DNA of 64,000 nt from Chloroflexi bacterium OLB13 (GTDB lineage Bacteria; Chloroflexota; Anaerolineae; Aggregatilineales; Phototrophicaceae): NCBI GenBank assembly GCA_001567485.1, contig JZRA01000026.1, positions 1-64,000 on the forward strand. Reading direction: 5' to 3'. Each line of letters begins with the position of its first letter. Position 1 is the stretch's first letter. Of this stretch, positions 9,152 to 19,119 are shown one piece after another. The notes under the pieces were generated by a model. It had not been told where the DNA came from, made no database searches, and saw only the letters and a list, made by a program, of their open reading frames with translations. Position numbers and translations under genes: made by a program.

Positions 9152-10215
9152 TCAGGCACGGCGCGGCCGAAAGAGCAGCGGAAGGATCGCCAGCACGGCG
9201 GCCGCGCCCAGCACGAACGGCGCGGCTGTGATCAGCGGGCCGAACGCGAACAGCGTGACCAATGCCGACCCAACGGCGATGGCCGCGCCAGTCATCAGCC
9301 AAACCGCCGAGAACGGCCGCGACAGCAGACCGGTCAGCGCGATGGCCGCGCCCAGCAGCGTGAACGGCAGCCACCACGGCAGCGTTAAGCCGTCGATGGT
9401 TGTCGTGAACAGCCAGCCCCCGATGCATGCGACGATCAACGCGGCGAAGAAAGCCCCGCGCGCCCAACGGCCGGACGCCATCCAGTAGCTCACCAGCGAG
9501 AGCGCCAACCCCGCGCAGGCCGCCGCGCCGAACGTCTGCCATGTCAGCGTCTGCCCGGACGCCGTCGCCAGCGTGAGCACCGCGCCGACCGCCATCAGCG
9601 CGACCGCCGGCAGAATCGTGACGATGCGCCCGCCCTGCACGCGGATCATACCGGGCCGGCTGAACACATACGACGCGGCCCAGCGGCGGTACTCGTCCTC
9701 GGCGCGCTGCTGGGCTTCAACCCGTGCCGCTTCGTCCATCCGGCGCTGCTGCTCGGCCGCGACGACGGTATCGAGCGAATCGACCGCCGCCAGCGCCGCG
9801 TCGATATCGACCTCGAAACTGGTTTCACCGGTCGCCGTCAGGTCGGGGACATCGCTGTCGGCCGCGGCGACTACCGCCCCGACGCCGATCGCCGCCCAAT
9901 CGACGCCGGCGCAGGCTCGGAGTCCGGCTCTTCGTCGTCGGCCGGCGCGTATTCGTCGTCGTACTCGTCCTCGCCGCTGGCTTCAGCCCCGGCGTCATCT
10001 TCTGTTTCCGGCTCGGCCCCGGCCTCCGCGACCGGTTCTCCGGCGGCGTCATCGTCGGCCGCCGCTTCGTCAGCGACGTCATCGTCGGCCGCCGCTTCGC
10101 TGTCGAGCGCAGCGTCTATGGCATCGTCCGAACCGCCAGCTTCAGGCGCGGCGTCAACCGGCTCAGGCTCCGACTCACCGTCGGGGATGGGGTCGTGCTT
10201 GGTCTCATCATCCAT
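9152..10215 (-). CDS. Membrane protein with long acidic disordered N-terminus, one frameshift
   Basis: About 354 residues when read across a missing base near 9905-9912. Residues 1-105 are almost entirely Asp, Glu, Ala and Pro, with a 10-residue repeat (EAAADDDVAD / EAAADDDAAG) encoded by two near-identical 30-base units. After the shift the frame continues VDWAAIGVGAVVAAADSDVP, then a DIDAALAAVDSLDTVVAAEQ helix and about five membrane helices to FVLGAAAVLAILPLL. The ATG at the start of MDDETKHDPIPD is used. The continuous codon-like composition on both sides of the shift argues for one gene. First gene of a glycosyltransferase operon; function unknown. Confidence 0.6.
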
Positions 10216-10380
10216 GGCCCGTATTGTGCTGTGAATCGCAATCCGCTGCAAGTCGAGGCTTTGCGCGGCGGTGCGGAGTGGTCGGGTGATTGCCGGCGGA
10301 TTGGCCGTCGCAAATTCCAGCAGACGCGCACATACTCATCCGTAGTCTATGCCGCAGCCTATCCACCTCCGGGAGTTTTT

Positions 10381-11568
10381 ATGCGTGACCTGTTCCTGCT
10401 CGACCCGACCGTGACGTTTCTCAATCACGGCTCGTTTGGCGCGACTCCGCGCGTCGTGTTCGAGACGTATCAGCGCTGGCAGCTCGAACTGGAACGGCAG
10501 CCCGTCGAGTTTCTCGGCCGGCGGCACGACTGTCTGCTGGATGACGCCCGTGCGCGCCTCGCCGAATATCTGCATGTGCCGGATGTCGATAACCTCGTCT
10601 ACGTGATGAACGCGACGTGGGGCGTCAACGTGGTAGCGCGGTCGATCATGCTTCAGCCCGGCGACGAGATTCTATCGACCAACCACGAGTACGGCGCGTG
10701 CGTGAACGCGTGGCATCACACGTGCGACCGCACCGGCGCGACGTGGATACAGGCCGACATCCCCCTGCCGCTGCCGTCTGACGAGGAGATCGTGGAGATC
10801 GTGTGGTCACGGGTGACGCCGCGCACGAAGGTGCTGTACCTCAGCCATATCACGTCCTCGACGGCATCGACATTCCCGGTCGCCGCGTTGTGCAAACGGG
10901 CGCGCGAGGCCGGCATCTTGAGCGTGATCGACGGCGCGCACGCACCGGGGCAAATCCCCCTCGATCTCGCCGCAATCGACCCGGACATCTACACCGGGAA
11001 TCCGCACAAGTGGCTGTGCAGCCCGAAGGGATCGGGATTCTTATACGCCCGGCCAGAGCATCATCCGTGGATGCACGCGCTGGTGATTAGTTGGGGCTAC
11101 GGTGATCCGGCCAGTGCGGGATGGGGCATGGGCGCGCCGGATGCCCCGCTGTTGGTGGCGCGGCACCAATATCAAGGCACGCGGGATATCGCCGCGTTTC
11201 TGAGCGTGCCGGCCGCGATTGACTTCCAGCGCGAGCATGACTGGGAGTCGGTGCGCGCCCGCTGTCACGCCCTCGCTGTTGAGGCGCAGCAGCGCGTGAG
11301 CGACCTGACCGGCATCCCCGCGCCGGTGCCGCCCGATCATTACGCGCAGATGGCGCTGTGCGAGATGCCGGCGTCGGTTGATCTGCCGACGCTCAAGCGC
11401 CGGTTGTATGACGAGCATCGGGTGGAGGTACCGGTGATCGCGTGGAATGGGCGCAAGTTCATCCGTGTGTCGGTGCAGGGATACAACACGCCCGTCGACA
11501 TTGACACACTGCTCAGCGCGCTCAAGGCGGTGATTTCTACTCAGAACGTCCGCATCGATGCGGGGTGA
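10381..11568 (+). CDS. Class V aminotransferase, isopenicillin-N-epimerase-like
   Basis: 395-residue PLP enzyme. It opens LDPTVTFLNHGSFGATPR, the NHGSFG motif of the CefD/isopenicillin N epimerase branch, which includes cysteine desulfurase-like and kynureninase-like enzymes. SVIDGAHAPGQ (181-191) holds the Asp that contacts the PLP nitrogen, and TGNPHKWLCSPKGSGFL carries the Schiff-base Lys at 210. GGGAG-like site GGGAG lies 7 bases before the ATG. The gene stands alone between divergent and convergent neighbours, so the substrate cannot be inferred from context. Family firm, reaction unknown. Confidence 0.82.
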   Translation: MRDLFLLDPTVTFLNHGSFGATPRVVFETYQRWQLELERQPVEFLGRRHDCLLDDARARLAEYLHVPDVDNLVYVMNATWGVNVVARSIMLQPGDEILSTNHEYGACVNAWHHTCDRTGATWIQADIPLPLPSDEEIVEIVWSRVTPRTKVLYLSHITSSTASTFPVAALCKRAREAGILSVIDGAHAPGQIPLDLAAIDPDIYTGNPHKWLCSPKGSGFLYARPEHHPWMHALVISWGYGDPASAGWGMGAPDAPLLVARHQYQGTRDIAAFLSVPAAIDFQREHDWESVRARCHALAVEAQQRVSDLTGIPAPVPPDHYAQMALCEMPASVDLPTLKRRLYDEHRVEVPVIAWNGRKFIRVSVQGYNTPVDIDTLLSALKAVISTQNVRIDAG

Positions 11569-11977
11569 CGCATAAGCAAGCTTTGCGCCATCTGCCGTGA
11601 ACGATGGCTGACATTTCGATCCGCCACCGTTGGTCATCTGCGTTACCTGCAATCCGGAAAGTTTGAGCGAATGAAGCTGCTGGAGATTGTCTGCGGCCTT
11701 AACAAAGGCAATCTGCTCGGAGGCTTGCGCGAATAGCTCGGCCGCGAAACATCTGGCCGTAAATCGAATAATCCGGGGCTTGCGCGTCGGGTGGCGGTAG
11801 CGCGGAGGTTGAGGATGGGGAGTGATGGGTGCTGAGTCGTCAGCTGTCAGTCGTCAGGAGTCAGTTGTCAGCAGACGACAACATGGCGGCATCGCTTTAG
11901 TCCCTTTCAGTAAGCTCTGATCGTATTACCGCCGAGCGTTTGCTGCGCTCGGCGGTGCGTTACTGCTTTCGACTCCC
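11569..11977. other. Gene-free stretch between convergent genes
   Basis: About 400 bases without a supportable gene. It contains a TCAG-rich direct-repeat run at 11831-11878 (GTCAGCTGTCAGTCGTCAGG and similar units) and a perfect hairpin at 11928-11956 listed separately. The rest is featureless. Confidence 0.6.
11928..11956 (-). terminator. Hairpin closing the leftward glycosyltransferase block
   Basis: Perfect 11-bp stem ACCGCCGAGCG / CGCTCGGCGGT around a 7-base loop, starting 22 bases beyond the stop of the Agl23-NHL gene. No strong T-run follows on either strand, so it may act as a terminator with help or as a 3' stabilising structure. It also faces the rightward aminotransferase gene. Confidence 0.6.
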
Positions 11978-14900
11978 TTACCCCTGCACCTCTGCCGTCT
12001 CATCCGGCGGGATGTCGACCGGGATGCCGACACCCGGCGGGTCTTCGATGCTGCTGCTTTCGGGCGTCGGGAACGGCGGGAACTTGAGCACGCGGCCCTG
12101 CGCCAAATCGACCACGTACACGTTGCCTTCGGCGTCGGTGTCGATGCCGCCGATGGTCGAGAACTCGGCCGTGTTCGGGAACTCGCGGTTGAGCCGGCCA
12201 AACGCGCCGATGCACGCGCCATCCGACGCGCTGTAAACCAGCACACGTCCGCCGTCCGGATCGGTGACGTACAGGTAGTCGCGGGCGACATCGAGCGCCA
12301 CGTACGGCCGGTTGCCGAAGTCATCGTACCACGCGCGCACAGGATACGTCGTGATGAACGTGCCATCGGCCGCGAATACGCCAATACGCCGGTTCCACGT
12401 CTCCGCGATGAACACACGCCCATCGGGGTGAACGACGATGCCGGTCGGTTCGTCGATCTGGCCTTCGCCGCTGCCGCCGCGCCCGATGTCGCGCACCCAC
12501 TCGCCCTGCGGCGTATAGACACGGATGCGCTTGTTGCCGGTGTCAGCGATGTAAATCAAGCCGTCGGATGGCCCGATCGCTACCTCGCGCGGCCCCCAGA
12601 AACCGTCGGGCGGATCAGCCGGCGCGTTGATGCCCACGGTCAGCGCCTGCCCCCAGCGGGCGGTCTGCCGCAGATCGTGATCGAACACGCGAACCTGATA
12701 ATTCCACGTATCGACCACCACGATCGAGCCATCCGCCGCGACCTCGACGCTGTGCGGGCGCTCGAAGAACGTGCCGGGGCGATCCGCCGGGCCTTGCTCG
12801 CCGAAGCTGCGGACATACGCGCCGTCGGTCGTGAACTCGGAGATGCGGTTGCTGTTGACTTCCGCCACAAACACGCGCCCATCGCTGGTGACGTCGATGC
12901 CCAGCGGCGAGTCGAGCGCACCGCCCAGCGGCGTCGTGTCGAACACGGTCAAGGCCGGATACTGCTGCCAGTTAGCGACGCATGGACTGACCTCGATCGA
13001 ATCGATCGGGTTGAGCACGCTGCCATCACCGATGCCGTACGGCCACACCTGCGCGGCCACGTCCTTCCGCACATACATGTACTGATTCTCGGCGACCGGC
13101 CAGCGGTCAAAGGTGTAGGTGTGGCCGGTCGCTTCGCCGAATCGGGTGTAGTCGCGCTGCCAGAAGATGTCCCAAATCCCAAGCCGCATCTGCGCCGACT
13201 GCGAGTCGGTCATGTCGAACAGGTCGATCATGCGCTCTGCGGTCATGTAGAAGTAATCCTGCATCGGCCACCACATGCGCTTGAAGTCGAAGCGCTGATA
13301 ACGGTCTTCCAGCAGCGGCTCGACCACGTTGCGGTTCTCGTCACCGACCAGCACAACCGTGGCGTTCTCCATGACTTGCAGCGTAGGCGATTCGCCCATG
13401 TAGACCGCGTTCGGATACTGCCGGAAATACCACGCGCCCGGCCAGCTCAGCTTGTTGTCGTAGGCGAACTTTAGGCGCAGGCCGTCGGTCGTGCGGCGGC
13501 TGATGTCCTCCATCGCCCGCATGACCTCTTTGGTGCCGTTGGTCGCGTGCGCATACACGAGGAACTCGTTGGGATAGTCGTAGTTGATGAACGAGGCCAT
13601 CCACGCCGAACGGAACGTGACCACTGCCAGCACGCCAAACAGGGCGACGGCGACCAACTGCCGGACGTGCTGCCCGCTGGTCAAGCGCCGGATATAGGTG
13701 TAGCCCCACGCCACGCCGATGGCGACAGCGGCCGCCGCCAGCCATGAATACGTCCATTCGAGCTGGAACTGCGTGATGCCCTGAAACGGCCCTTGTCCGG
13801 TCAGCTGCAAGACGACAAGCTGGAACACCGCCGCCAGTCCCAGCGGGAAGATCAGCAGGCTGATCCAGCCCGCCTTGCGCAGCAACTCCAGTCGATCCGG
13901 TCGAAGATGCGTCCAAAGAACCACGCCGTCAGGAAGATCATCGGCGTGGTCATGTGCGTGCCGAGCCACGGCATCTTCTCTCCGGCCAGCGTGTAAATGA
14001 TGATGTTGAGCACCGCCCAGAAGCCGACCAGCAGCAGGAACGGCGCCTCGTCGAGCCGGCGCAGATGCGCAAGCTGTGCGTCGATCCCGGCACTGCGCGC
14101 TTCGATTGCGGCGGCGTCGACAGCCACAGCGACCGGCGCGGGCGCGTCATCCCCGTCGGGTTCGCCGGAAGTCTTGCCCCCGTCGACGGCCGCCAGCGCC
14201 AACTGCTTGCGGTTGGCGATAAGCTCGTCTTCGAGGTCGTGTATGCGACGGCGGCGCTTCCAGAAGATGAACGTGCCGGCGAACGATGCCGCCACCGACC
14301 CGATGATCGGCAGGAACTCGTACATCGGCAGGATAATCAGCGTGTAGTAGTACTGCGGCTGACTGCCACGGCGCTCCGCCTGCTGCTCCAGCCAGTACTG
14401 CAAGCTGTAGATCATGCCGGTGGCGAGGCCGGGGATGTTGGTGAAGACAGTCGTGAAGAAGAACGCAAACAGGCTGTGGAAGATCAGCCAGCACACGACG
14501 AAGCGGCGCCAGTTCCACGTCACGCCGGCGGCGATGGCGGTGATCATCAGCGGAAGCCAGCACAATCCGCCGACGACGAACTGACCGACCTGCATCGACG
14601 ATTGCACCGGCAGAATGTCGCGCAAGAAGCTGAAGCTGGCGCCAATCGACTCGTATTCGGCCGGTGTGCCCCGCGCCGACACGATGAACACGCCGGTCGC
14701 CCATGGCAGGATCAACGACCCCATCACCCATAACACGTCGAGTTCGGGGAACTGATGCAGCCAGTCCCACCAGTCTTTACCCTCGGCGTTCTTGCGGCGC
14801 GACACGACGAACAGCGCCAGCGCGCCGACCATCAGCGCCCACGGCGCCAGCACCCAGAGCCAGCGAATCGTGCTGACCGTCGTGCTTGCGGCCTCGGTCG

Positions 14901-15960
14901 CGCTGGGGTCAAGCGGCGCCTGCACACCGATCTGTTCGCGGGTGATATGCGACCGTTCTTCGATGAAGACGAAGCTGCCCGTAACGAGCACGATCGCAAC
15001 CGTCAGGATGATGAGTTCGCGCCACGGCACGCGCTTGAAGCGCCCTCGATAAGCCCACAGCAGCGTGGTCGCCGCGATAAAGACGACCGTGACCAGCGCC
15101 AGCACGCTCCACACCACGAAACTGCGCGAGTCGCGGTTGTTCAACAGGCCATCCGTCTGTGCGCCGGTCGCAACCGTGTTGAGCGGGATGATGTCCACGA
15201 TGATGTACATGGCGATCGCGAGCGTGCCGCCGAGGATAATCGCCATGAGTGTGCCGCTGAACCACTGCCGCGCCGGGATCTTCCACACGGCCTGCCCCAT
15301 GCGGAACAGCCAGTACAACGTGAAGAACGCGCCGAACAGCGCGATATAGATGAACGCCGTCTCTTTGCTGCCGAGGTTCCACAGCATAGCGGCAGAGATC
15401 ACGTACAGAAAGCGCGGTTTTCGCTGCTGATCCGGCGGCCCGTTGATGTACATCAAAGCCGCCCATATCATTAGGATCGCCGAGAGGATCGACGGGGTAT
15501 CGTGCCGGATGTAGCGGTTGTAGTACATCAGCAGCGGCGAGATCAGCAGCATGGCGCAGGCGAGGATCACGCCCCACCGGCCGAGCCAGCGCCGGAACAG
15601 CACGGGCGTCATCACCAGCGCGATGCCCAGCACCGCCGCGTACAGCCGCCCGCTGAAATCGTTGTCCCCGAACAGCGCGAAGCTGAGCGCCGTGGCGTGA
15701 AACAGAATCGGGCCGTGCATCAGCGGCGAATGATTGAAGTCGCCCTTCATGTACAACTCATACGAGTAGTACACATGCAGCGATTCGTCATGGCTCATGG
15801 CGCGGTCGCCGAGCGCATACAGCCGGGTGAAGATCGCCAGCAGCAGGATGACCGACAGGATCACCAGCTCCCAGCGCACGGCGACACGTTGGATCAACGT
15901 GCCGCGCAGCGGATCGGTGTAGTCGGTGTGCTGAGATTGGCGGGATGCGGTAGCTGCCAT
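11978..15960 (-). CDS. Agl23/TIGR03663 membrane protein fused to NHL beta-propeller, one frameshift
   Basis: About 1327 residues once one missing base near 13893 is restored (frame passes from GRIFDRID to LELLRKAGWISLLIF). Residues 30-700 are a multi-pass GT-C-like domain with HDESLHVYYSYELY and NRYIRHDTPSILS loops, the acidic sites of the TIGR03663 family named flippase-activity-associated Agl23. More membrane helices follow, then an extracytoplasmic segment and a C-terminal NHL propeller with blades such as SPLGIDVTSDGRVFVAEVNS, GPREVAIGPSDGLIYIADTG and PTGIVVHPDGRVFIAETWN. Probably transfers or moves lipid-linked sugars, the propeller facing outside. Last gene of the block, 16 bases after the anti-sigma gene. 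Confidence 0.8.
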
Positions 15961-15976
15961 CGAGTCCTCGTCGATT

Positions 15977-16519
15977 CTAGTTTGGATCCGGGGCGGTCGG
16001 GGTTGCGCGGAGTCTGAGGCTGGCGGTCGCCAGCATAGGAGTGAGCGTGTCGGTAGGGTGAATATCGCTGCCCGCGCCGGTCGGCGTGATTTCGTCGTCT
16101 ATCGCTTGCGGGCGCGGCTGTGTGGGAATGAACACGGATGCCGCCGCGCTTCCGTTTGCCAGCAGCGGGATCAACAACAGAGCGGCCAACACGGCGGCCG
16201 CGGCGCTGCGCCGCCAGTCGCTGACGGCACGGAGACGCCACAGCGGCGCGCGCCCTTCCAGCGCCGCGCCGATCTGCGCCCATCCGCGTTCCAACTGCGA
16301 TGGCGCAGCAGCGCCCAACCCGCCCAGTTCACGGCGCAGGCCGGCGTCCGTCCGGCGCAGGTCGTCCGCAGCCGCTTCGATTCCAGCGTCGGCATCGATC
16401 CAGCGCGCGATCTCACGGCGGCTTTCGACCGGCAGTTCACCGCGGATATAGGCGGGCAGGTGGCGCAGCACCCACGGCCGGCGCAGGGTGTCCCACAAGC
16501 GGCGGATAATCACAGCCAT
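15977..16519 (-). CDS. Putative membrane-anchored anti-sigma factor
   Basis: 180 residues. The N-terminal 90 residues look like an anti-sigma domain (LPAYIRGELPVESRREIARW, 21-40), without the HX3CX2C zinc motif of ZAS proteins. One membrane helix follows (about 105-123, AAAAVLAALLLIPLL), then a Pro/Thr-rich outer tail. It starts three bases after the sigma-factor stop, the standard arrangement for an ECF sigma factor and its regulator. Identification rests on position, topology and weak similarity; confidence is moderate. Confidence 0.65.
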   Translation of the reverse strand: MAVIIRRLWDTLRRPWVLRHLPAYIRGELPVESRREIARWIDADAGIEAAADDLRRTDAGLRRELGGLGAAAPSQLERGWAQIGAALEGRAPLWRLRAVSDWRRSAAAAVLAALLLIPLLANGSAAASVFIPTQPRPQAIDDEITPTGAGSDIHPTDTLTPMLATASLRLRATPTAPDPN

Positions 16520-16522
16520 CTT

Positions 16523-17122
16523 CTAGTACCTCAGCAGTTCGGCCAGCAGCGCGCGGCCCTGATCGTTCAACACGCCGCGCAGGCGGTCATGGGCGAGCCG
16601 CACGCGGCTTTCGGCGGTCTTGAGCGGGCAGTCCATGACCTCAGCGATCTCACGGAATGTCAACCCCTGCCCGTAGCGCAGCACGACCGCCTCGCGCAGG
16701 TTGGGCGATAGTTCGGTCAGCGCGCGGTTGACGGCGCTGCGCGCGGCTTGGCGCGCCTGCTCCGCCTCCGGTGACTCGTGATCCGGCGCGGCCACGTCCA
16801 GCCCGAACATCTGCGCGATGTCGAGCAGCGGAAAGCGCTTGCGCCGGTAGGTGTTGCGGCATCGGCTCACGGCGATGGTGTACAGCCACGTCTTGAAGCT
16901 GGCCCGCGTGTCATCGAAACGGTGCAGGTTCTTGAAGGCGTACACGAATGAATCTTGCAGCACGTCCTCCGCGTCCTGACTGTTGAACACGAGGCTGTAG
17001 CACAGGCGGTATACGCCCGCCGCGTAACGCTCGTAAAGCGCCGCGTATGCCGCTTGATCGCCGCGCAGGGCGTCCGCGATCAAGCCGGGGGTCGGGTCGT
17101 GGGGCGGGTTGGGAGTCATCAT
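16523..17122 (-). CDS. ECF RNA polymerase sigma factor
   Basis: 199 residues with sigma region 2 (YERYAAGVYRLCYSLV, NSQDAEDVLQDSFVYAF, TWLYTIAVSRCRNTYRR) and region 4 (LSPNLREAVVLRYGQGLTF, EIAEVMDCPLKTAESRVRLA). It directs RNA polymerase to a specific promoter set. It lies inside a block of membrane glycosyltransferase genes rather than next to a stress operon, which suggests that it controls surface glycan synthesis. GGAAC occurs about 47 bases upstream of the ATG, a possible autoregulated -35 element, but I cannot define a matching -10. Start could also be the second Met. Confidence 0.88.
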   Translation of the reverse strand: MMTPNPPHDPTPGLIADALRGDQAAYAALYERYAAGVYRLCYSLVFNSQDAEDVLQDSFVYAFKNLHRFDDTRASFKTWLYTIAVSRCRNTYRRKRFPLLDIAQMFGLDVAAPDHESPEAEQARQAARSAVNRALTELSPNLREAVVLRYGQGLTFREIAEVMDCPLKTAESRVRLAHDRLRGVLNDQGRALLAELLRY

Positions 17123-17174
17123 CGTTAAACGTTATACGGTCACAGGCATTCTACACGATCACGCCAGCGGTTCC

Positions 17175-19109
17175 TCACCGCACAAGCTCCTCGATCGGCT
17201 CGCCCTCGAACACGTCCTGCCGCAGCCACAGCATCGCGTAGACGCTGGCCGCTGGCTGAACACGGACGCGCCGCTGCAAAGCCCACGGCAGGGTGTCGAG
17301 TCCTTGCATCGATGCGGGATCCCAAGCCATCGTGAGCGCGAACCGCTGCCCGACGTAACTGCCGCCCAACTCCGGCGGCGGATCGGCGCTGCGGGCGGCC
17401 GGCACGATCTGGATCACAATGGGCGCAGCGCGCGCTTCGTCGGCTGACGAGACGTACACCGTATGCGAGAAGTCGCGCAGCAGCCACCCCAACAGGCCGT
17501 CCTCGGCCACACTGCCGGTCGGGTCGCGGATCACGGTGATCGGAAGCAGCGGAAACGCTTGCGACTCCCGCAAGGTCAGGTCATGCACAGTCTTCTCAAG
17601 CAGCTCGTAGGGTTGGCCGGTCGTCCGGTGATTCCACGGCTCGACCGGGTTGTACGCGTTGAACGATGTCACGTACCACGCCGCTGAGAGCTGCGAGATG
17701 AGCAGCATCGCCGTCAAGCCGAGGCCGAAGCCTTGCAGCGTCACGCGGTTCCCCCACAGGCTCGCGGCGAGGAAGAAGCCGATCAGCAGGAACAGCGCCG
17801 TGATCACCGTCCACAGCAGGCCAACGCGGAACTCCGCCGAGGCGACGCCGGTCTGCATGCGGTCGATCAGCCCCTCGATGCTGCCGCCTTCGATCTGCAA
17901 GAACTCGCGGGCAGCGCCCTGCATGTGTACGCTGAGGATGAACAGCAGCGCGAAAATGACGAAGGTGAGGATGAAGCGCCCGGCCGCCGGCGCGTACAGC
18001 CGCGCCAGCTCGTCACCGCGCGCGACCTCTTGGTCGGCATACAGCTTTTGCCGGCGATCCGGGGCAAGGCAGGCGGCCAGCGCGCCGGATGCCAACCCCG
18101 CCACCGTGACGGCGATCAGCACCGTGTGATGTGCGTCCGGCGCGACCAGCGCCAGCGGCAGGTTGAGCAGCAGCGCCGCCGTGAAGAAGCGATCCGGCCC
18201 TGACCAGCCGATCCCGCGCAGCACAATCAGACCGGCAATCGCCAGAATCCACGTCAGCGGTTGATAGAACAGGCTGAGGCTGATCGTACTGACCGGGCTG
18301 CCGGTCACGTATGCGCCGAGTCCTTCGAGCAGGCGGCCGATGCTGGCAGCGCCCGACGGCGCGGTCATGAAGCCGGTCGCGACGGCGGCGACCATCAGCG
18401 CCGAAGCGATCCCTGCCGTTTGCCACGATACCGACCGCGCTGCTGTGATGACGGCGGCAAACCGGTTCCTGCCCGCGCTCTCGGTCTCGGCGTCAGCGCT
18501 GGAGAACACCAGCGCGGCAGCAGCCGAAAGACCGATCAGCAGCAGCGTCACGAGGCCCGCCGGCCCGCTGAGGAAGATCGTGGCGGCGGCGAGCATCACG
18601 GCGCGAACGCCGCGCCCCGCCGACGGCGACGCGACATGGTCGAGCCACGCGCGCAGGGCCAATACGCCGAGCAGCGCGCTCCAGATCAACGGTGAGGCGC
18701 TGCGACCCGCGATAATCAACGGCGGCGTGAAGGCCAGCAGCAGCGTGAGCGCCAGCGCGCGCGTGCGCCCAAGTTCACCACGGAACAGCGCCGGAGTCAT
18801 CACCAGCGCCAGCGCGGCCAGCGCCGTGACGACGCGCGCCGCGAAGGTTGTGCCGCCAAGCACGCCGAAGCTGAACGACTGCACCCACAACAGCAGCGGG
18901 CTGGCGGTTTCCGTCCCGCGATACGCCGCGACCATCGCGTTCACTTCGTCCAGACGCGGGGCGACCGCGCCGAGATCCGCCAGCAGCAGCAGCGCCGCGA
19001 CTGCCAACAGCACGGCGTAGAACACGCCTTCGAGCGTGAGGATCGGCGCGGAATCGGCGGTGCGTTGGCTGTCGCTAGAAGGTGCGATCGGCAGTGCGTT
19101 TTCGCTCAC
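17175..19109 (-). CDS. Agl23-related multi-pass membrane protein (divergent paralogue)
   Basis: 644 residues. The start is a GTG with AGGGAGG six bases upstream; there is no better ATG. The N-terminal domain parallels the Agl23-NHL protein of the same block: ALVMTPALFRGELGR here against ALVMTPVLFRRWLGR there, and RLDEVNAMVAAYRG in place of the HDESLH acidic loop. The second acidic loop (RHDTPS in the paralogue) is replaced by AGRSASPLI, so catalysis may differ or be lost. About ten helices plus a C-terminal soluble segment; no NHL blades. Begins ten bases after the DUF2298 gene stop. Sugar transferase or accessory role is inferred. Confidence 0.65.
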   Translation of the reverse strand: MSENALPIAPSSDSQRTADSAPILTLEGVFYAVLLAVAALLLLADLGAVAPRLDEVNAMVAAYRGTETASPLLLWVQSFSFGVLGGTTFAARVVTALAALALVMTPALFRGELGRTRALALTLLLAFTPPLIIAGRSASPLIWSALLGVLALRAWLDHVASPSAGRGVRAVMLAAATIFLSGPAGLVTLLLIGLSAAAALVFSSADAETESAGRNRFAAVITAARSVSWQTAGIASALMVAAVATGFMTAPSGAASIGRLLEGLGAYVTGSPVSTISLSLFYQPLTWILAIAGLIVLRGIGWSGPDRFFTAALLLNLPLALVAPDAHHTVLIAVTVAGLASGALAACLAPDRRQKLYADQEVARGDELARLYAPAAGRFILTFVIFALLFILSVHMQGAAREFLQIEGGSIEGLIDRMQTGVASAEFRVGLLWTVITALFLLIGFFLAASLWGNRVTLQGFGLGLTAMLLISQLSAAWYVTSFNAYNPVEPWNHRTTGQPYELLEKTVHDLTLRESQAFPLLPITVIRDPTGSVAEDGLLGWLLRDFSHTVYVSSADEARAAPIVIQIVPAARSADPPPELGGSYVGQRFALTMAWDPASMQGLDTLPWALQRRVRVQPAASVYAMLWLRQDVFEGEPIEELVR

Positions 19110-19119
19110 GCAGGCCTCC

